Assembly (NCBI GenBank): GCA_006503475.1
Contig: RSEH01000157.1
Span: 1 to 64,000, forward strand
DNA length: 64,000 nt
DNA from: Stentor roeselii
Lineage: Eukaryota; Ciliophora; Heterotrichea; Heterotrichida; Stentoridae
Direction: 5' to 3'
In this document: one piece after another, positions 16,648 through 26,247 of the stretch
Layout of the letters: each line of letters starts with the position of its first letter
Position numbering within the stretch: position 1 is the stretch's first letter
Position numbers and translations under genes: made by a program
The notes under the pieces: generated by a model
Told to the model about the DNA's origin: nothing
Seen by the model: only the letters and a program-made list of their open reading frames with translations
Databases searched by the model: none

Positions 16648-18030
16648 CTAGCCCAACATATTCAAAAGTCTTTCAATAGCCGCATTGACATTCCCTCCAG
16701 TGGCCTGCAGTGCTTTAATATTAGACTCTTCATTAATAAATCCCATTTCTTTCATAGACTGCAGTTGATTTGCATAAACCTCTCTCAAGTTTTGACTATT
16801 CGATGAATTTTGAGCAGGAGGGTTAAACATGTTAAACATCGGATTACTCCAAGGGTTAGCGAAAGGATTTGCCTGAGGTGTCGAGGCTGGATTCAAAGGT
16901 GGGTTATTCTGAGGCATGTTCATTCCGCTCATCATCTGCATGAAAGGATTCATAAACGGGTTGCTTGGTTGAGACGGGTTCATGGCTCCAAAGGGGTTCC
17001 CAGGCTGAGGGTTTCCAGGTACTCCCGGGTTATTAGAGGCTGGATTCATCATCATCTGCATAAAAGGGTTGTTCATGAAAGGGTTGTAGTTTTGTTGAGG
17101 GTAACTTGAAGGGTTTGGAGCACTTGAAGGGTTTGGAGCACTTGAAGGGTTCGGCACATTTGAAGGGTTCGGCACATTTGAAGAGTTCGGCACATTTGAA
17201 GGGTTCGGCACATTTGAAGGATTCGGCGCATTAAAAGGATTCGGTGCACTTGAAGGATTCCCAGGATTCATTCCGGACATCATAGCCATAAACGGGTTAT
17301 CAAAAGGATTCACAAAAGTATTCTGCGACTGACTCGCAAAAGGTGAGCTAGTCCCTCCTCCAGGAGCAGGAAACGACGAAGTATCTCCAGAGAGTGGTCC
17401 AGCATTACTGCCCAAAGACATTCTCTGCAGCATTCCTTTCATCTGTTCAATAGCAGCAGGGTTGCTCATCATATCAAGTACTCCAGGGTTACTTTCAGCA
17501 AGTCTTCTTAAAGTCGGATTAGAGTTGATCATATGTTGACGCATTTCAGGGTTGCTCATCATTTGCTGCATGGAGTTCATGACCATGTCTCTCATCATCG
17601 GGTTTGCCATCATCTGAGAAATCATCGCCATTTGATTGGGGTCGATTTGAAGGTCGTTCTCCAATTGCATTGAGTCTAAATCGTTCATCATGCTTCTTGC
17701 TTGGTTCATCACGCCGAAGTGGTTCAGACCGTGAAGAAGACCTGCCATGTTCCCTGCGCCTGAAGAAATTGGAACTGGTCCTGGAGTCTCTATATTCTTT
17801 TTTAACTCTTTCACGGCGTACAGCGATTGGTCTGCTTGAAGGGATAACACGTCTTCATCGGTTTTTAGAATTTTTCCTTTGAATATCAACTTTAGATCTA
17901 CTTGCTCGTTGATCTTTAAACGACATTCTTGCTTTAGCTCTTCTAAAGTGCAGGTCTTTGAAAATTCTATTTCGTATTCAGTTTGGGTACTTGTCAGCTT
18001 TAGACGCATTTTGATCTTGTCAGATTCCAT
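16648..18030 (-). CDS. UBQLN: Ubiquilin (Dsk2-like) ubiquitin receptor
   Basis: 460 residues. An N-terminal ubiquitin-like domain (about 7-75; KMRLKLTSTQTEYEIEFSKT onward) is followed by STI1-type Met/Asn/Gln-rich segments (NPNQMAMISQMMANPMMRDM and similar). A long Pro/Asn/Met-rich linker follows, then a C-terminal UBA domain (about 417-460; QLQSMKEMGFINEESNIKAL, then NVNAAIERLLNMLG). This order is diagnostic of ubiquilin/Dsk2, which carries ubiquitinated clients to the proteasome. The linker contains nine near-identical 18-nt repeats encoding NPS-x-x-P-type hexapeptides. Confidence 0.93.
   Translation of the reverse strand: MESDKIKMRLKLTSTQTEYEIEFSKTCTLEELKQECRLKINEQVDLKLIFKGKILKTDEDVLSLQADQSLYAVKELKKNIETPGPVPISSGAGNMAGLLHGLNHFGVMNQARSMMNDLDSMQLENDLQIDPNQMAMISQMMANPMMRDMVMNSMQQMMSNPEMRQHMINSNPTLRRLAESNPGVLDMMSNPAAIEQMKGMLQRMSLGSNAGPLSGDTSSFPAPGGGTSSPFASQSQNTFVNPFDNPFMAMMSGMNPGNPSSAPNPFNAPNPSNVPNPSNVPNSSNVPNPSNVPNPSSAPNPSSAPNPSSYPQQNYNPFMNNPFMQMMMNPASNNPGVPGNPQPGNPFGAMNPSQPSNPFMNPFMQMMSGMNMPQNNPPLNPASTPQANPFANPWSNPMFNMFNPPAQNSSNSQNLREVYANQLQSMKEMGFINEESNIKALQATGGNVNAAIERLLNMLG
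17104..17265. repeat. 18-bp minisatellite inside the ubiquilin gene
   Basis: Nine tandem copies of an 18-nt unit related to ACTTGAAGGGTTCGGCAC (+ strand) encode a run of hexapeptides such as NPSNVP and NPSSAP in the ubiquilin linker. Neighbouring copies are nearly identical while outer ones diverge, suggesting recent expansion within the array. The frame is preserved because the unit is a multiple of three. Confidence 0.85.
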
Positions 18031-18627
18031 TTTTAGAAAGGGTTAAATGGATTTGGAAGGTTTGGAGGTTTTGAGTTTTGGGTTTTGGTTTGGAAGGGGG
18101 TTTAGAGGGTTTTGGAATTGATTTGAGATTAGGGATGTTGATTAAGTGGATGTTTTTGGGTTGGCGAGTATATTAAATGAATATCTTGATTTTTTGTATT
18201 AGAATAGTATCAAGAATGAGGATTATAGAAATTAAATGATCAAAATCATAAAGAATGATAGCTAAATCTGGTGAATTTGTAAAAATATTCAAAACTCTTT
18301 ACAATTTTCTACTAAATTCAAACATAATCAAGTTTAAATTCAAATGTTAAACTTAAATAGGACCAAAGTCTCCAGATGGAGATATAAAAAAATTATTCCC
18401 CAATCATACTATATCCAAAATTCACAATTTTAAATCTTAAAAGTTCATTTTTCTGATATCTCAAATCAAAAAATATTCTTAAAAGTTCACAAATAACCAA
18501 ACCCTTTAAAACCAAAAATTTCAAAAACCCTAATTCACCAAAAACATTCCCTAAAAACCATCCAAAAATCCATAACCCAACATCTTTAACCCTCCACTAA
18601 CCCAATCCCTGAATCCTATAAATAATA
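18031..18627. other. Divergent intergenic region with a sharp composition switch
   Basis: The region lies between the ubiquilin start (leftward) and the MLO-like gene start (rightward). On the + strand its left half is G+T-rich and its right half, from about 18250, is A+C-rich with many CAAAA and CCAAAA words. No gene is visible. It must hold both promoters; the right one ends in TATAAATAATAATG. Confidence 0.5.
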
Positions 18628-20982
18628 ATGAAACTCCTGATATTGTCAATATTTCTGTTCTCAATAGCTCATTCCCAAAAAAGCGGAAGTATTTTCAACA
18701 CTCTCTCAGAGCCAGAAATAGTAAACGAGGACCCAAGCGACCCATCGACATCAAGTTCAAGCGAAAGTGGAGCCCCATTAACATCAACTTCGACATCAAA
18801 AACAACAGGTTCCGACGAAGTGACCTCAACTCCTTCAGAAGACCCTCAAGGTGAAGACGACCAAGTCCCAACAGGCGACGGTTCCTTATCCTCTGAACCT
18901 TCATTATCCAAGGAGGACTCCAGCAGTTCCTACAATGAAGAAGCTGAAAAAGAAGAACTTTCAGCTGAAAACGAAGAATTAGAGTCTAACATAAACTCAT
19001 TAGAAACTGACATAGCAGCGACTCTTCAAGAAATCGAGCATTACAGGTACCTAGAAGCTGAGATTTTGAAAAACTACGCGGAAATTATGGAAAACCTGAC
19101 AAGACAAATTGAAGAACTCGAAGAAAGCACGTCAGTTAGTACTTCGACCAGCACATCAACAAGCACTTCAGAAAAAAACACAGAAGGATCAACTTCAGCA
19201 AAGCAAAGTTCTAGCCAGGCTTCAGTCGTTGGGATTTACACTGATTCAGATGACGATGAAATCCATTACAACTCTCAAGAAGTGTCGTTGATCATCATCT
19301 CAGTCATCGGACTAGGCTTTTTATTTCTCTTGTTGCATAACATTCGAAAATTCTGGCTTCTTTTCCCAACAGTTGAAATGCATCACGGAGTTTATACTTT
19401 ACTCGTCGATGCTACTATTTTAGTGTTTATTTGGTGTATCACTGCAATTTTAGAGTACCTGGATTTATTTGATATTGATGTTTATACTATTTTAGTCGGA
19501 CTCGTCATTTTTACTTTTTTTTGGCTTGTTTTTGGACTTTGGGTGTTGTTTGTCATCAACTTGCAGAGCCAGAAGTGGAGAAATATTGAAAGAAAACTTG
19601 CTGCTGGGCAGGAAAAAGATGTGGATTTGGAGTATGCTACACTTCGACAGCTTTTTATTACTCCGGTTTATACTCCACCTGCAACTGAATGTGAATTAAG
19701 TCCGAGCTTTGACTTTGCGGTTTATTTAAGCAAGGGACTTGGACAGGTCGTTCAGAATTCTTTGAGAATCACTTGGATTGGGTATTTTTTCATCATTTTT
19801 TGTATTATTTTTTGGAGGACTCTTGCTGAAAATAGTCAAAATCTGGAAATTTTCTCGTTGTGGATACTGCCTGGAGTACTTTTTGTTGTTATTTTGATTT
19901 TGTTGTTCAAGATGAATAGGATATTTAGGTCACTTGTACCTGAATGTGATGATTTTGAGATTTCTTTGTCGAAAAATCCGAGTGAAAAGGAGATTAGGTC
20001 GAGAATTCCGAAGCCGGGTTACCTTCAGAAGAGAATTCCAGAAGATGTTACATGTCGATTCCTCTGCATCCGTTTCAACCCATTCAAGCTAACCTGTGCC
20101 TGGTTATTTTTATCGCGTTTTCCAAACCGTCACGAGCTTCAATTTTGGTTCGACTCATACGGTCCAACATTTCTCTCAATAATGATTCAAGTGATATCAG
20201 TTCTTCACACCCTCTGGATGACAGCAATAGTTCTTTTTTACTTTCCAGTCTTCATCGACGAAGCCGAGTCCTACGGCATCTACCTTGTCTTATTAGGTGT
20301 CTCAGTTTGGCTCATAAACGGTTTTTACTTCTTCCCAAAGCTTCTAGTCAACTTATGCCTCGTCAGCAAAGTCGAGTTAATGAAAGACCGAGTCTTGATA
20401 GATGAAACAGTCGACTTCATCAAAAAGCAGATGATTGACAAGACTGTTAAAATTTACAGACAACTTAAAATGATTTATCGTGAAGTCAAAGGAATGGAAG
20501 AAGGAGAAGAAAGAACGGAAATTTTAGATTATATGAAAAAAATCGCTGAGGAAGTCTTTTTGCTTTATGCGGATAATGAGAGGCTTATTCATGCTACGCA
20601 GATTGATGATGTTCTTGGACTTATTGGAATTCGACTTAGTGAAGATGAACTTAGGCTGTTTGCAAAGGAATGTTCTCCTGATAAGGATAATTTCGTTGAT
20701 CTCAGAGGATTTTTAATCGCTATTGAAAGGGTTTTGTATGGATTTGACCTTAATCCTGCTGATGTCGTTAGGTATGTTCTTGTTAATTATTTCAAGAAAG
20801 CTAGGAAAATGACCATTGCTGATCTTACTGATTTCTTTGATGAGTGGAGCTGGCATTTTAATGAGGATATTTTGAAGGACTTTTTACTTGAAAGTGAAAC
20901 TCTTGCTGATGAGGCTGGACAGTTTAGGATTCATGATGTTGGGAATATGGTTAAGGTTCATGTGGAAGCTTGTCCTAAATAA
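18628..20982 (+). CDS. Multi-pass membrane protein, MLO-like, with C-terminal EF-hand-like region
   Basis: 784 residues. A signal peptide (about 1-16, MKLLILSIFLFSIAHSQ) precedes a Ser/Thr/Glu-rich extracellular segment with a STSTSTSTS run (about 170-180) and a short coiled coil. Around seven membrane helices lie between about 220 and 585. The spacing and motifs, such as LRITWIGYFFIIFCIIFWRT, then the helix block before FKMNRIFRSLVPE, then ELQFWFDSYGPTFLSIMIQV, resemble the core of MLO proteins. The cytoplasmic tail (about 655-710) has EF-hand-like helices with DKDNFVDLRGF, possibly a Ca2+-binding site. The MLO assignment is by eye and moderate; a different ciliate membrane family remains possible. 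Confidence 0.6.
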   Translation: MKLLILSIFLFSIAHSQKSGSIFNTLSEPEIVNEDPSDPSTSSSSESGAPLTSTSTSKTTGSDEVTSTPSEDPQGEDDQVPTGDGSLSSEPSLSKEDSSSSYNEEAEKEELSAENEELESNINSLETDIAATLQEIEHYRYLEAEILKNYAEIMENLTRQIEELEESTSVSTSTSTSTSTSEKNTEGSTSAKQSSSQASVVGIYTDSDDDEIHYNSQEVSLIIISVIGLGFLFLLLHNIRKFWLLFPTVEMHHGVYTLLVDATILVFIWCITAILEYLDLFDIDVYTILVGLVIFTFFWLVFGLWVLFVINLQSQKWRNIERKLAAGQEKDVDLEYATLRQLFITPVYTPPATECELSPSFDFAVYLSKGLGQVVQNSLRITWIGYFFIIFCIIFWRTLAENSQNLEIFSLWILPGVLFVVILILLFKMNRIFRSLVPECDDFEISLSKNPSEKEIRSRIPKPGYLQKRIPEDVTCRFLCIRFNPFKLTCAWLFLSRFPNRHELQFWFDSYGPTFLSIMIQVISVLHTLWMTAIVLFYFPVFIDEAESYGIYLVLLGVSVWLINGFYFFPKLLVNLCLVSKVELMKDRVLIDETVDFIKKQMIDKTVKIYRQLKMIYREVKGMEEGEERTEILDYMKKIAEEVFLLYADNERLIHATQIDDVLGLIGIRLSEDELRLFAKECSPDKDNFVDLRGFLIAIERVLYGFDLNPADVVRYVLVNYFKKARKMTIADLTDFFDEWSWHFNEDILKDFLLESETLADEAGQFRIHDVGNMVKVHVEACPK

Positions 20983-21285
20983 GATTATAATTGTAGGAAA
21001 GTTGATTAGAATATTTTAAGTATCTATAATCAGATCTATTTTTTATATTAAAGAAGTAATCAAGTTTTCTATATTGAGAAAACATATAAATTTTTTAATG
21101 TTTTAAAGAAATTTCATAGCTTTGTAAAACTTTGACATTTTTATCGGGAAAACAATCCTCAGCACTTTAAATGATTAAATGTTAAACTATTTTCATTAAC
21201 TTAAAAAAACTGAATCCATTCCTGAATCAAGAATAATTCTCGAAAACTATCCTATTTCATAAAACAATAAAACATCTATTTCATC
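20983..21285. other. Intergenic stretch, AT-rich
   Basis: Sequence between the MLO-like gene and the repeat array upstream of the next gene. No open frame or RNA gene is seen. It changes from G+T-rich to A+C-rich on the + strand at about 21110. Confidence 0.4.
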
Positions 21286-21430
21286 AAATCACTCTAAAAC
21301 TATGAAAAATTAATAAATCACTCTAAAACTATGAAAAATCCATAAATCACTCTAAAATTATAAAAAATCAATAAATCACTCTAAAATTATCAAAAATCAT
21401 TAAATCACTCTAAAATTATGGAAAACATCG
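21286..21430. repeat. 29-bp tandem repeat running into a start codon
   Basis: Five copies of a 29-nt unit (AAATCACTCTAAAACTATGA and variants, then AAAAT-type tail) start at 21286, 21315, 21344, 21373 and 21402. The fifth copy contains the start codon of the next gene (ATG at 21418). The first two copies also carry ATG at the equivalent position, each followed within a few codons by a stop, so they form tiny upstream reading frames if transcribed. Confidence 0.85.
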
Positions 21431-22320
21431 ATGTTCTCTGCATAAACTGCGAAAACATGATAAGTCTCGACAAGATATCTCTTCACTCATCAATCTGCCT
21501 AGCTCCAACAGCCTACATCCTAAAGCTAAACGATACAAACCCTTCAAAAATGCTAGATTTCCGTCTAGACAAGTTGAAATGTTCTCTCGAATGCATTCTT
21601 CAAGAGAATTTAAAGCCTTTAACCATTCCAGAAAAGCAAATCTTCTCATCTCTAATCGAATTATCCTCAGAAGTCCTGAAACTCAAAGACCTCTCAAACG
21701 AAAATCTTGAAAATCTTGAAAAAAGTGAAAAAATCCAAGTCCAGATGAATTCTTTTTCATTTGAAGACGTTTCTCCCTGTGTGACGATTTACGCAGAACG
21801 ATTGAAAACGATGGCGAATCAGAAAATAATGAATTTGAAGCACGAGGCGAAACTTCTCGAAAGCTCCATGAGTGTCGGACTCATGATCAGGCAACGGCAG
21901 AGTCAATTGGAAGGGCTTAACAAGGAAATCATGAAATTTAAACAGTCCGCTGGCGATTTGGATGGGATTTTGGAATGTGTTGATATCAACTCGGTTGTTG
22001 ATGATTTAAATTCTAAGAGAAGTGCAAGTTCTAGTGTTCTTTCACCGAAAGATGCTGGAAGATTTGAGACTGATGAATTGGATTTAATGTTTAAGGATCA
22101 AGAAAGGGCTAATAAGGAAAGGTCTGCTCAGGATTTGCAGAAGTATTTTTATTCTAAGTGTCTTGTTATGAAACTTGGGTTTTCTTCTAGGGACCCGGCA
22201 CAGTTCATTCAAATTCCGGACCTTTACAGAGCTGTCAGACAATCAGGACTAGCTGTCGAGAAATGGGAAGAGTATATCCGAGAACAGTTCAATAATCCTC
22301 AGACTTGGGTTAAAAAGTAG
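21418..22320 (+). CDS. C2HC zinc-motif protein with coiled coil
   Basis: 300 residues. The N-terminus carries a zinc-knuckle-like motif, C-X2-C-X11-H-X3-C (CINCENMISLDKISLHSSIC, about residues 8-27). Helical and coiled-coil segments follow to about 200, then a C-terminal region with FSSRDPAQFIQIPDLYRAVR. The same C-X2-C-X11-H-X3-C spacing occurs in the gene at 24918, and both genes have tandem repeats directly upstream of their ATG. Function unknown; a scaffold or regulatory role at the cytoskeleton is only a guess. Confidence 0.65.
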   Translation: MENIDVLCINCENMISLDKISLHSSICLAPTAYILKLNDTNPSKMLDFRLDKLKCSLECILQENLKPLTIPEKQIFSSLIELSSEVLKLKDLSNENLENLEKSEKIQVQMNSFSFEDVSPCVTIYAERLKTMANQKIMNLKHEAKLLESSMSVGLMIRQRQSQLEGLNKEIMKFKQSAGDLDGILECVDINSVVDDLNSKRSASSSVLSPKDAGRFETDELDLMFKDQERANKERSAQDLQKYFYSKCLVMKLGFSSRDPAQFIQIPDLYRAVRQSGLAVEKWEEYIREQFNNPQTWVKK

Positions 22321-22352
22321 TGTAAAAAGAACTAAGATATTAAAGATTTATG

Positions 22353-22841
22353 TTAACTACTGCACCAAGAGTCTTCAACAACTTCTCGCACCCTTCTGTT
22401 GTACTCTCTGGTGTTGTCATTGTAAATTCTTGCTGCTTCACTGTTCGCTGGTGAGTTCGGGTTCGGGTCGCAGAGTAGACTTTGAATAGATGTAAGAATC
22501 GCCTGCACATCATAAATCGGGGACCATTGGTTCTGAAGGATGTCTAAACATATTGTCCCGTCGTTATAGACTGAATTTTATTTACTGTTTGGGTGGAACA
22601 TCCTCGTAAGAAACTTAACAGCAGGTGCCTTATTCGGAAAGTCTTCAGAAAATTCAACAGTCAATCTAAAAGTACCTCCTTCCCAAGGAGTATCTTCAGG
22701 CCTTCCTAAACCTTACCCAAAAATAACCGCATTCCAAAGCATGATATTATCCGAGCTAGGAGCAGCAGATATTCCATCAATAGCATCAGCCTGAAGTTTC
22801 TTAAGATCTCTAATAAGCCTTCTTCGAGCAGGTGTAGTCAT
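22353..22841 (-). CDS. UBE2A/RAD6: Ubiquitin-conjugating enzyme E2 of the RAD6/UBE2A-B type, two 15-nt introns
   Basis: Joining the exons across introns at 22702-22716 (GTAAGGTTTAGGAAG) and 22571-22585 (GTAAATAAAATTCAG) gives 152 residues, exactly the length of human UBE2A/B. Landmarks are the N-terminus [17 protein letters not shown], then [37 protein letters not shown] with catalytic Cys88, and [19 protein letters not shown]6 enzymes monoubiquitinate PCNA (with RAD18) and histone H2B (with BRE1). The start codon lies two nucleotides after the stop of the PARG gene on the same strand. Confidence 0.95.
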
Positions 22842-22843
22842 AT

Positions 22844-24445
22844 TTATCTGTAAATCTTATTAAAATTCTTTAAAACCTGTTTAAAAACCGACTCTCTTCC
22901 ATTCAACATCTTCAAACATCTAAAAACCTGGGCCACTGAAGCCTTTCCACAAAGTTCTTCTAAAAACTGCTGAGCTTTCTCAGGACAAGGAAAATCCCAC
23001 AACAAGTAAGTCATTTTTTTCTTACTCGCAGAAGCCGCAAGCCACTGAATGACGAATTTGAGTTCATCATCTCCTGAAAATGCTCCACATCCCCATCTTC
23101 CAGTAGCGACTGATTCAATATCATTTTTTTTTTCATAAAAAAAACCTGCAAAGGCCTTGTCTAGTTCTCTGATTATCATTTTCAGTCCAAACTGCTCTTG
23201 GGTCCTGTTTGAGAAGTCAAGTGCGTCGATCACGGAAATCACTGAGTTGTTTTGAAAGTTTTCGTTTAGGAAGATGTTTTCTTTGAAGTCTTCGATGAAT
23301 TCGAATGAGTTTTTAAAGCCGGATGTTCTGTTAAAGCGCTGAACGCCGGTTATGAAGATGGACTCTCGGTCTTCCAGCTTCTCGGTGAAGAGAAGAGCGA
23401 CGAGGGGCTCCATGTGCTTGAAGAACATTATTTCTTCTTGAACGGTACCAGAACCTAATGCTCCTCCTCCGATGTACTTGTTTGCGAAGTCAATCATTAG
23501 ATGGTCGCGGTAGTCTTCCGTGCAGTTCTTTTCGGATATTAAGTCGACTGGATAGAGATTTTGAGAATTTGAATCCCAGTCTGGCGGTCTTGATAAGTGT
23601 CTTCGAGAAAACTCGAGGTTAAGGGGGTCACAGCAGGATTGACGGTGGAAGTAGTTTAGAGAACATTTTATTTTGGCTAGCTTGCTATCGAGGTTGCGGT
23701 TGCCTGGATCACTAAAAACTCTTGTAAAAGTATAATCCCTCGGCAGGTCAAATCCCGGTTCCTGCTTCGGAAACACACAAAAAAACATCAAAGCAAGCAA
23801 CGACCGTATCTGCAAGCTATTCAAAACAACCGACGCACTAGAATACCTTGCAAGAATTTCAATAGGCTAAATAATCCTTACCTGCGTAAACAAAAATTCA
23901 GCTTCCAAGGCAAAAGCAGCGATTTTCGCAAAAATTTCAAGAGTCTCTCTCGATTCATACAACTCAAAAAATCGACTCAAAACTGAAATATCTAAAGTTT
24001 CAGCCCTTTGAATCCTGCATGCGACGATATTTTCATGAATCGTTTGAAGAATCGACTCAACTGTGCAATTTTGCATGTTTGCGATGAGGAAAAGATGAGG
24101 TTTTCGTGAAGTCCAAAGAGAATGAGTGTGAATTGGAAGCCTCAGGAAACTTTTTTTTGGGTTATTTTGAGCTTTTGGATAATTTTGTTGTTTTTCTGTT
24201 GGAAGATTGGAAGATGGGATTGAATGAAGGCTTTCGAAAGGTGGATCTGGTTCTAAATAGTTTATTTCTGGGGAATCTGGTAAAATTGGAGTTGAATTGT
24301 CGAAGATGTCTTCGAAATTTTGGTAGTCTTCGGATTGTTTACTTGAGGTTTCGGAGGGTGGAAGGTAGGAAATGTTTTGAAGGACTGCAGGTGGATTTCT
24401 TTTTGGGTGAAGGTTAAAGAAGTCATCCAATTTTTTTTGATGCAT
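22844..24445 (-). CDS. PARG: Poly(ADP-ribose) glycohydrolase with N-terminal PCNA-binding box
   Basis: 528 residues after removal of one intron at 23867-23881 (GTAAGGATTATTTAG). The catalytic signature [13 protein letters not shown] (about 321-333) has the invariant GGG and the QEE catalytic glutamates; [14 protein letters not shown] further on is also typical. The N-terminus reads [10 protein letters not shown], a textbook PIP box (Q-x-x-L-x-x-F-F), followed by a disordered acidic linker of about 100 residues and the helical regulatory region. PARG removes poly(ADP-ribose) after DNA damage and replication stress; animal PARG also binds PCNA. The gene ends 2 nt before the RAD6 start. Confidence 0.92.
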
Positions 24446-24585
24446 TTATAAGTAAACAGAAATGAATAGAGCATCGAGATAAAAGTTTTAAATGAACTTT
24501 ACTTAGATTAATTAAAATATGCAGTTAATTATTAAGTGAAATGTTTCAAAAGAACTTCACTTATCTCATTCAATTCAAAGTTATA
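24446..24585. other. Intergenic spacer upstream of PARG
   Basis: Short AT-rich spacer between the PARG start (minus strand) and the 86-bp repeat array. The PARG start codon has the context TTATAAATG. Nothing else is visible. Confidence 0.4.
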
Positions 24586-24917
24586 AAAATCTTCAAAAAC
24601 TTCATTAAAACACACTCATCTCATAAAAATCACTGATTCAAACCACTCAATCATTTCATTAAAATTATAAGAAAATCTTCAAAAACTTCATTAAAACAAA
24701 CTCATCTCATAAAAATCACTGATTCAAACCACTCAATCATTTCATTAAAATTATAAGAAAATCTTCAAAAACTTCATTAAAACAAACTCATCTCATAAAA
24801 ATCACTGATTCAAACCACTCAATCATTTCATTAAAATTATAAGAAAATCTTCAAAAACTTCATTAAAACTACCTCACCTCATAAAAAATCATGATTCAAA
24901 CCACTTAATAAACTCCA
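24586..24917. repeat. 86-bp tandem repeat upstream of a start codon
   Basis: Copies of an 86-nt unit beginning AAAATCTTCAAAAACTTCAT start at 24586, 24672, 24758 and 24844. Copies 1-3 are almost identical. The fourth is complete for about 60 nt, then diverges just before the ATG at 24918. The array therefore ends at the coding start and presumably covers the promoter and leader. The near identity of three copies points to recent expansion or ongoing homogenisation. Confidence 0.88.
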
Positions 24918-25688
24918 ATGCAAAAAGAAATCCAAGACCTAGAAAATGAAAACACAAACTTAAAAATTCAGCTTCTCGAAGCCCACGCAATAATTTCTTC
25001 TCTACAACAAGAAAACCAGTCCTTAACAAAACGTTTAAATTCCTTTAAAAACGAGTCATATCTTTCCTTCGACAGTACATTCGTGACAAGTCAGTTCCAA
25101 GAGACGATCTGTGAGAACTGCGATGAGCCTGTTGCGAGTCATTCTCTCGAACTTCACCAAATTCAATGTTTTAAGCAATTAACTCGATGTCCTGCCTGCA
25201 ACGAACGAGTCCAGGTCTTAGACATGCAGAGTCATTTCAAATCACGATCTGGAACTTTAGTTGAAATGGAAAAAGACATTGAAAGAGGCGATATTGAGTC
25301 GTTTGAAATGAAAATGGCTCATGGGGCTCGCGTTGATTTGGTTTCTGAAGACTTTTTAAACAACTCCTTGATTCATCTTGCTGTCAGGTATTGCAAACTT
25401 GAGTTTATTGAGTATTTTATTAAACGTGGAATTGATATCAATGTCAGGAATGCATCTGGAGAAAGTCCTTTACATTTGGTTTGTGCCAAGTCTAAGGATA
25501 TTCTTATGGTTAAGTATCTGGTCTCTAAAGGTGCTCAGTGGAAAGTTAAGAATTTTTTAGGGGATTCTTGTGTTGATTTGGCGAAAAGGAATGGATTTCA
25601 TGAAGCCGTTTTGTTTTTTCAGCAGATTATGCCTTGCCGTCCTTTCTCAAGCATGAGCAGGACATTAAAAAATGATAAACTTAATTAA
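24918..25688 (+). CDS. Coiled-coil, zinc-motif and ankyrin-repeat protein
   Basis: 256 residues. An N-terminal leucine-zipper-like coiled coil (about 1-45) is followed by a C-X2-C-X11-H-X3-C motif (CENCDEPVASHSLELHQIQC) and a second Cys/His cluster (CPACNERVQVLDMQSHF), resembling TRAF-type fingers. At least three ankyrin repeats follow (about 125-235; NSLIHLAVRYCKLEFIEYFI, then GESPLHLVCAKSKDILMVKY, and a third). It is probably an adaptor. The zinc spacing matches the gene at 21418. Its stop codon is one nucleotide from that of a convergent ankyrin gene. Confidence 0.75.
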   Translation: MQKEIQDLENENTNLKIQLLEAHAIISSLQQENQSLTKRLNSFKNESYLSFDSTFVTSQFQETICENCDEPVASHSLELHQIQCFKQLTRCPACNERVQVLDMQSHFKSRSGTLVEMEKDIERGDIESFEMKMAHGARVDLVSEDFLNNSLIHLAVRYCKLEFIEYFIKRGIDINVRNASGESPLHLVCAKSKDILMVKYLVSKGAQWKVKNFLGDSCVDLAKRNGFHEAVLFFQQIMPCRPFSSMSRTLKNDKLN

Positions 25689-25689
25689 C

Positions 25690-26247
25690 TTAAGATTTTT
25701 CAAGTCTTCCTCCTGCCTTCTGAATGACTTCACCAGCAGAAAGAGCTCCAGCTTCCATCGCATACGCCAAAGGAGTCTGTCCAGTTTCATTAACAGCATT
25801 GACAAGTTCTCTTCGTTTCCTCAGAAGAATCCTGCAAATCTCATCATGTCCTTCTCGAGCAGCAAGATGAAGAAGAGTATCTCCAAACTTATCCCTGACA
25901 TCAACAGGAACATTTTCAGCCAAGATTTCAAAGACCTGCTTATGTCCTTCTTCAATTGCGTAATGGACTGGAAGTTCTCCGAACAGATTTGGAGTCTGTT
26001 TCACAGAACTTATTAAAAACTGCACCATTTCAACGTTTCCTCCTTTTGCAGCGTAGTGAAGGACTGAGTCGTTGAATTTATTTGAGTAGTCAAGCGGGAC
26101 TGACTTTTTGAAATAGTTGAAAATGTTTATCAGGTTTAGACGGGCACTTTGCATGAATAACTCACCTGCTGGCTTACCTGCTACTTGGATTCCGTGCTTT
26201 TTTAAGATCTGCTCGGCTTGGAATCTGTCTTGGACCTCTCCTTCCAT
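25690..26247 (-). CDS. Ankyrin-repeat protein
   Basis: 185 residues with about four ankyrin repeats from 50 onward (NDSVLHYAAKGGNVEMVQFL, FGELPVHYAIEEGHKQVFEI, FGDTLLHLAAREGHDEICRI, TGQTPLAYAMEAG). The start codon follows the stop codon of the TTLL gene with no spacer (TAAATG), and the stop lies one nucleotide from that of the convergent gene at 24918. It presumably acts by protein binding; no partner is evident. The zero-spacing layout would suit a shared transcript with TTLL or a promoter inside the TTLL coding end. Confidence 0.82.
   Translation of the reverse strand: MEGEVQDRFQAEQILKKHGIQVAGKPAGELFMQSARLNLINIFNYFKKSVPLDYSNKFNDSVLHYAAKGGNVEMVQFLISSVKQTPNLFGELPVHYAIEEGHKQVFEILAENVPVDVRDKFGDTLLHLAAREGHDEICRILLRKRRELVNAVNETGQTPLAYAMEAGALSAGEVIQKAGGRLEKS

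Noticed and set aside
22353-22841. E2 gene as a pseudogene because of in-frame stops
   Set aside because: The stops lie inside two 15-nt introns; the spliced product is a full 152-residue RAD6-type enzyme with Cys88.
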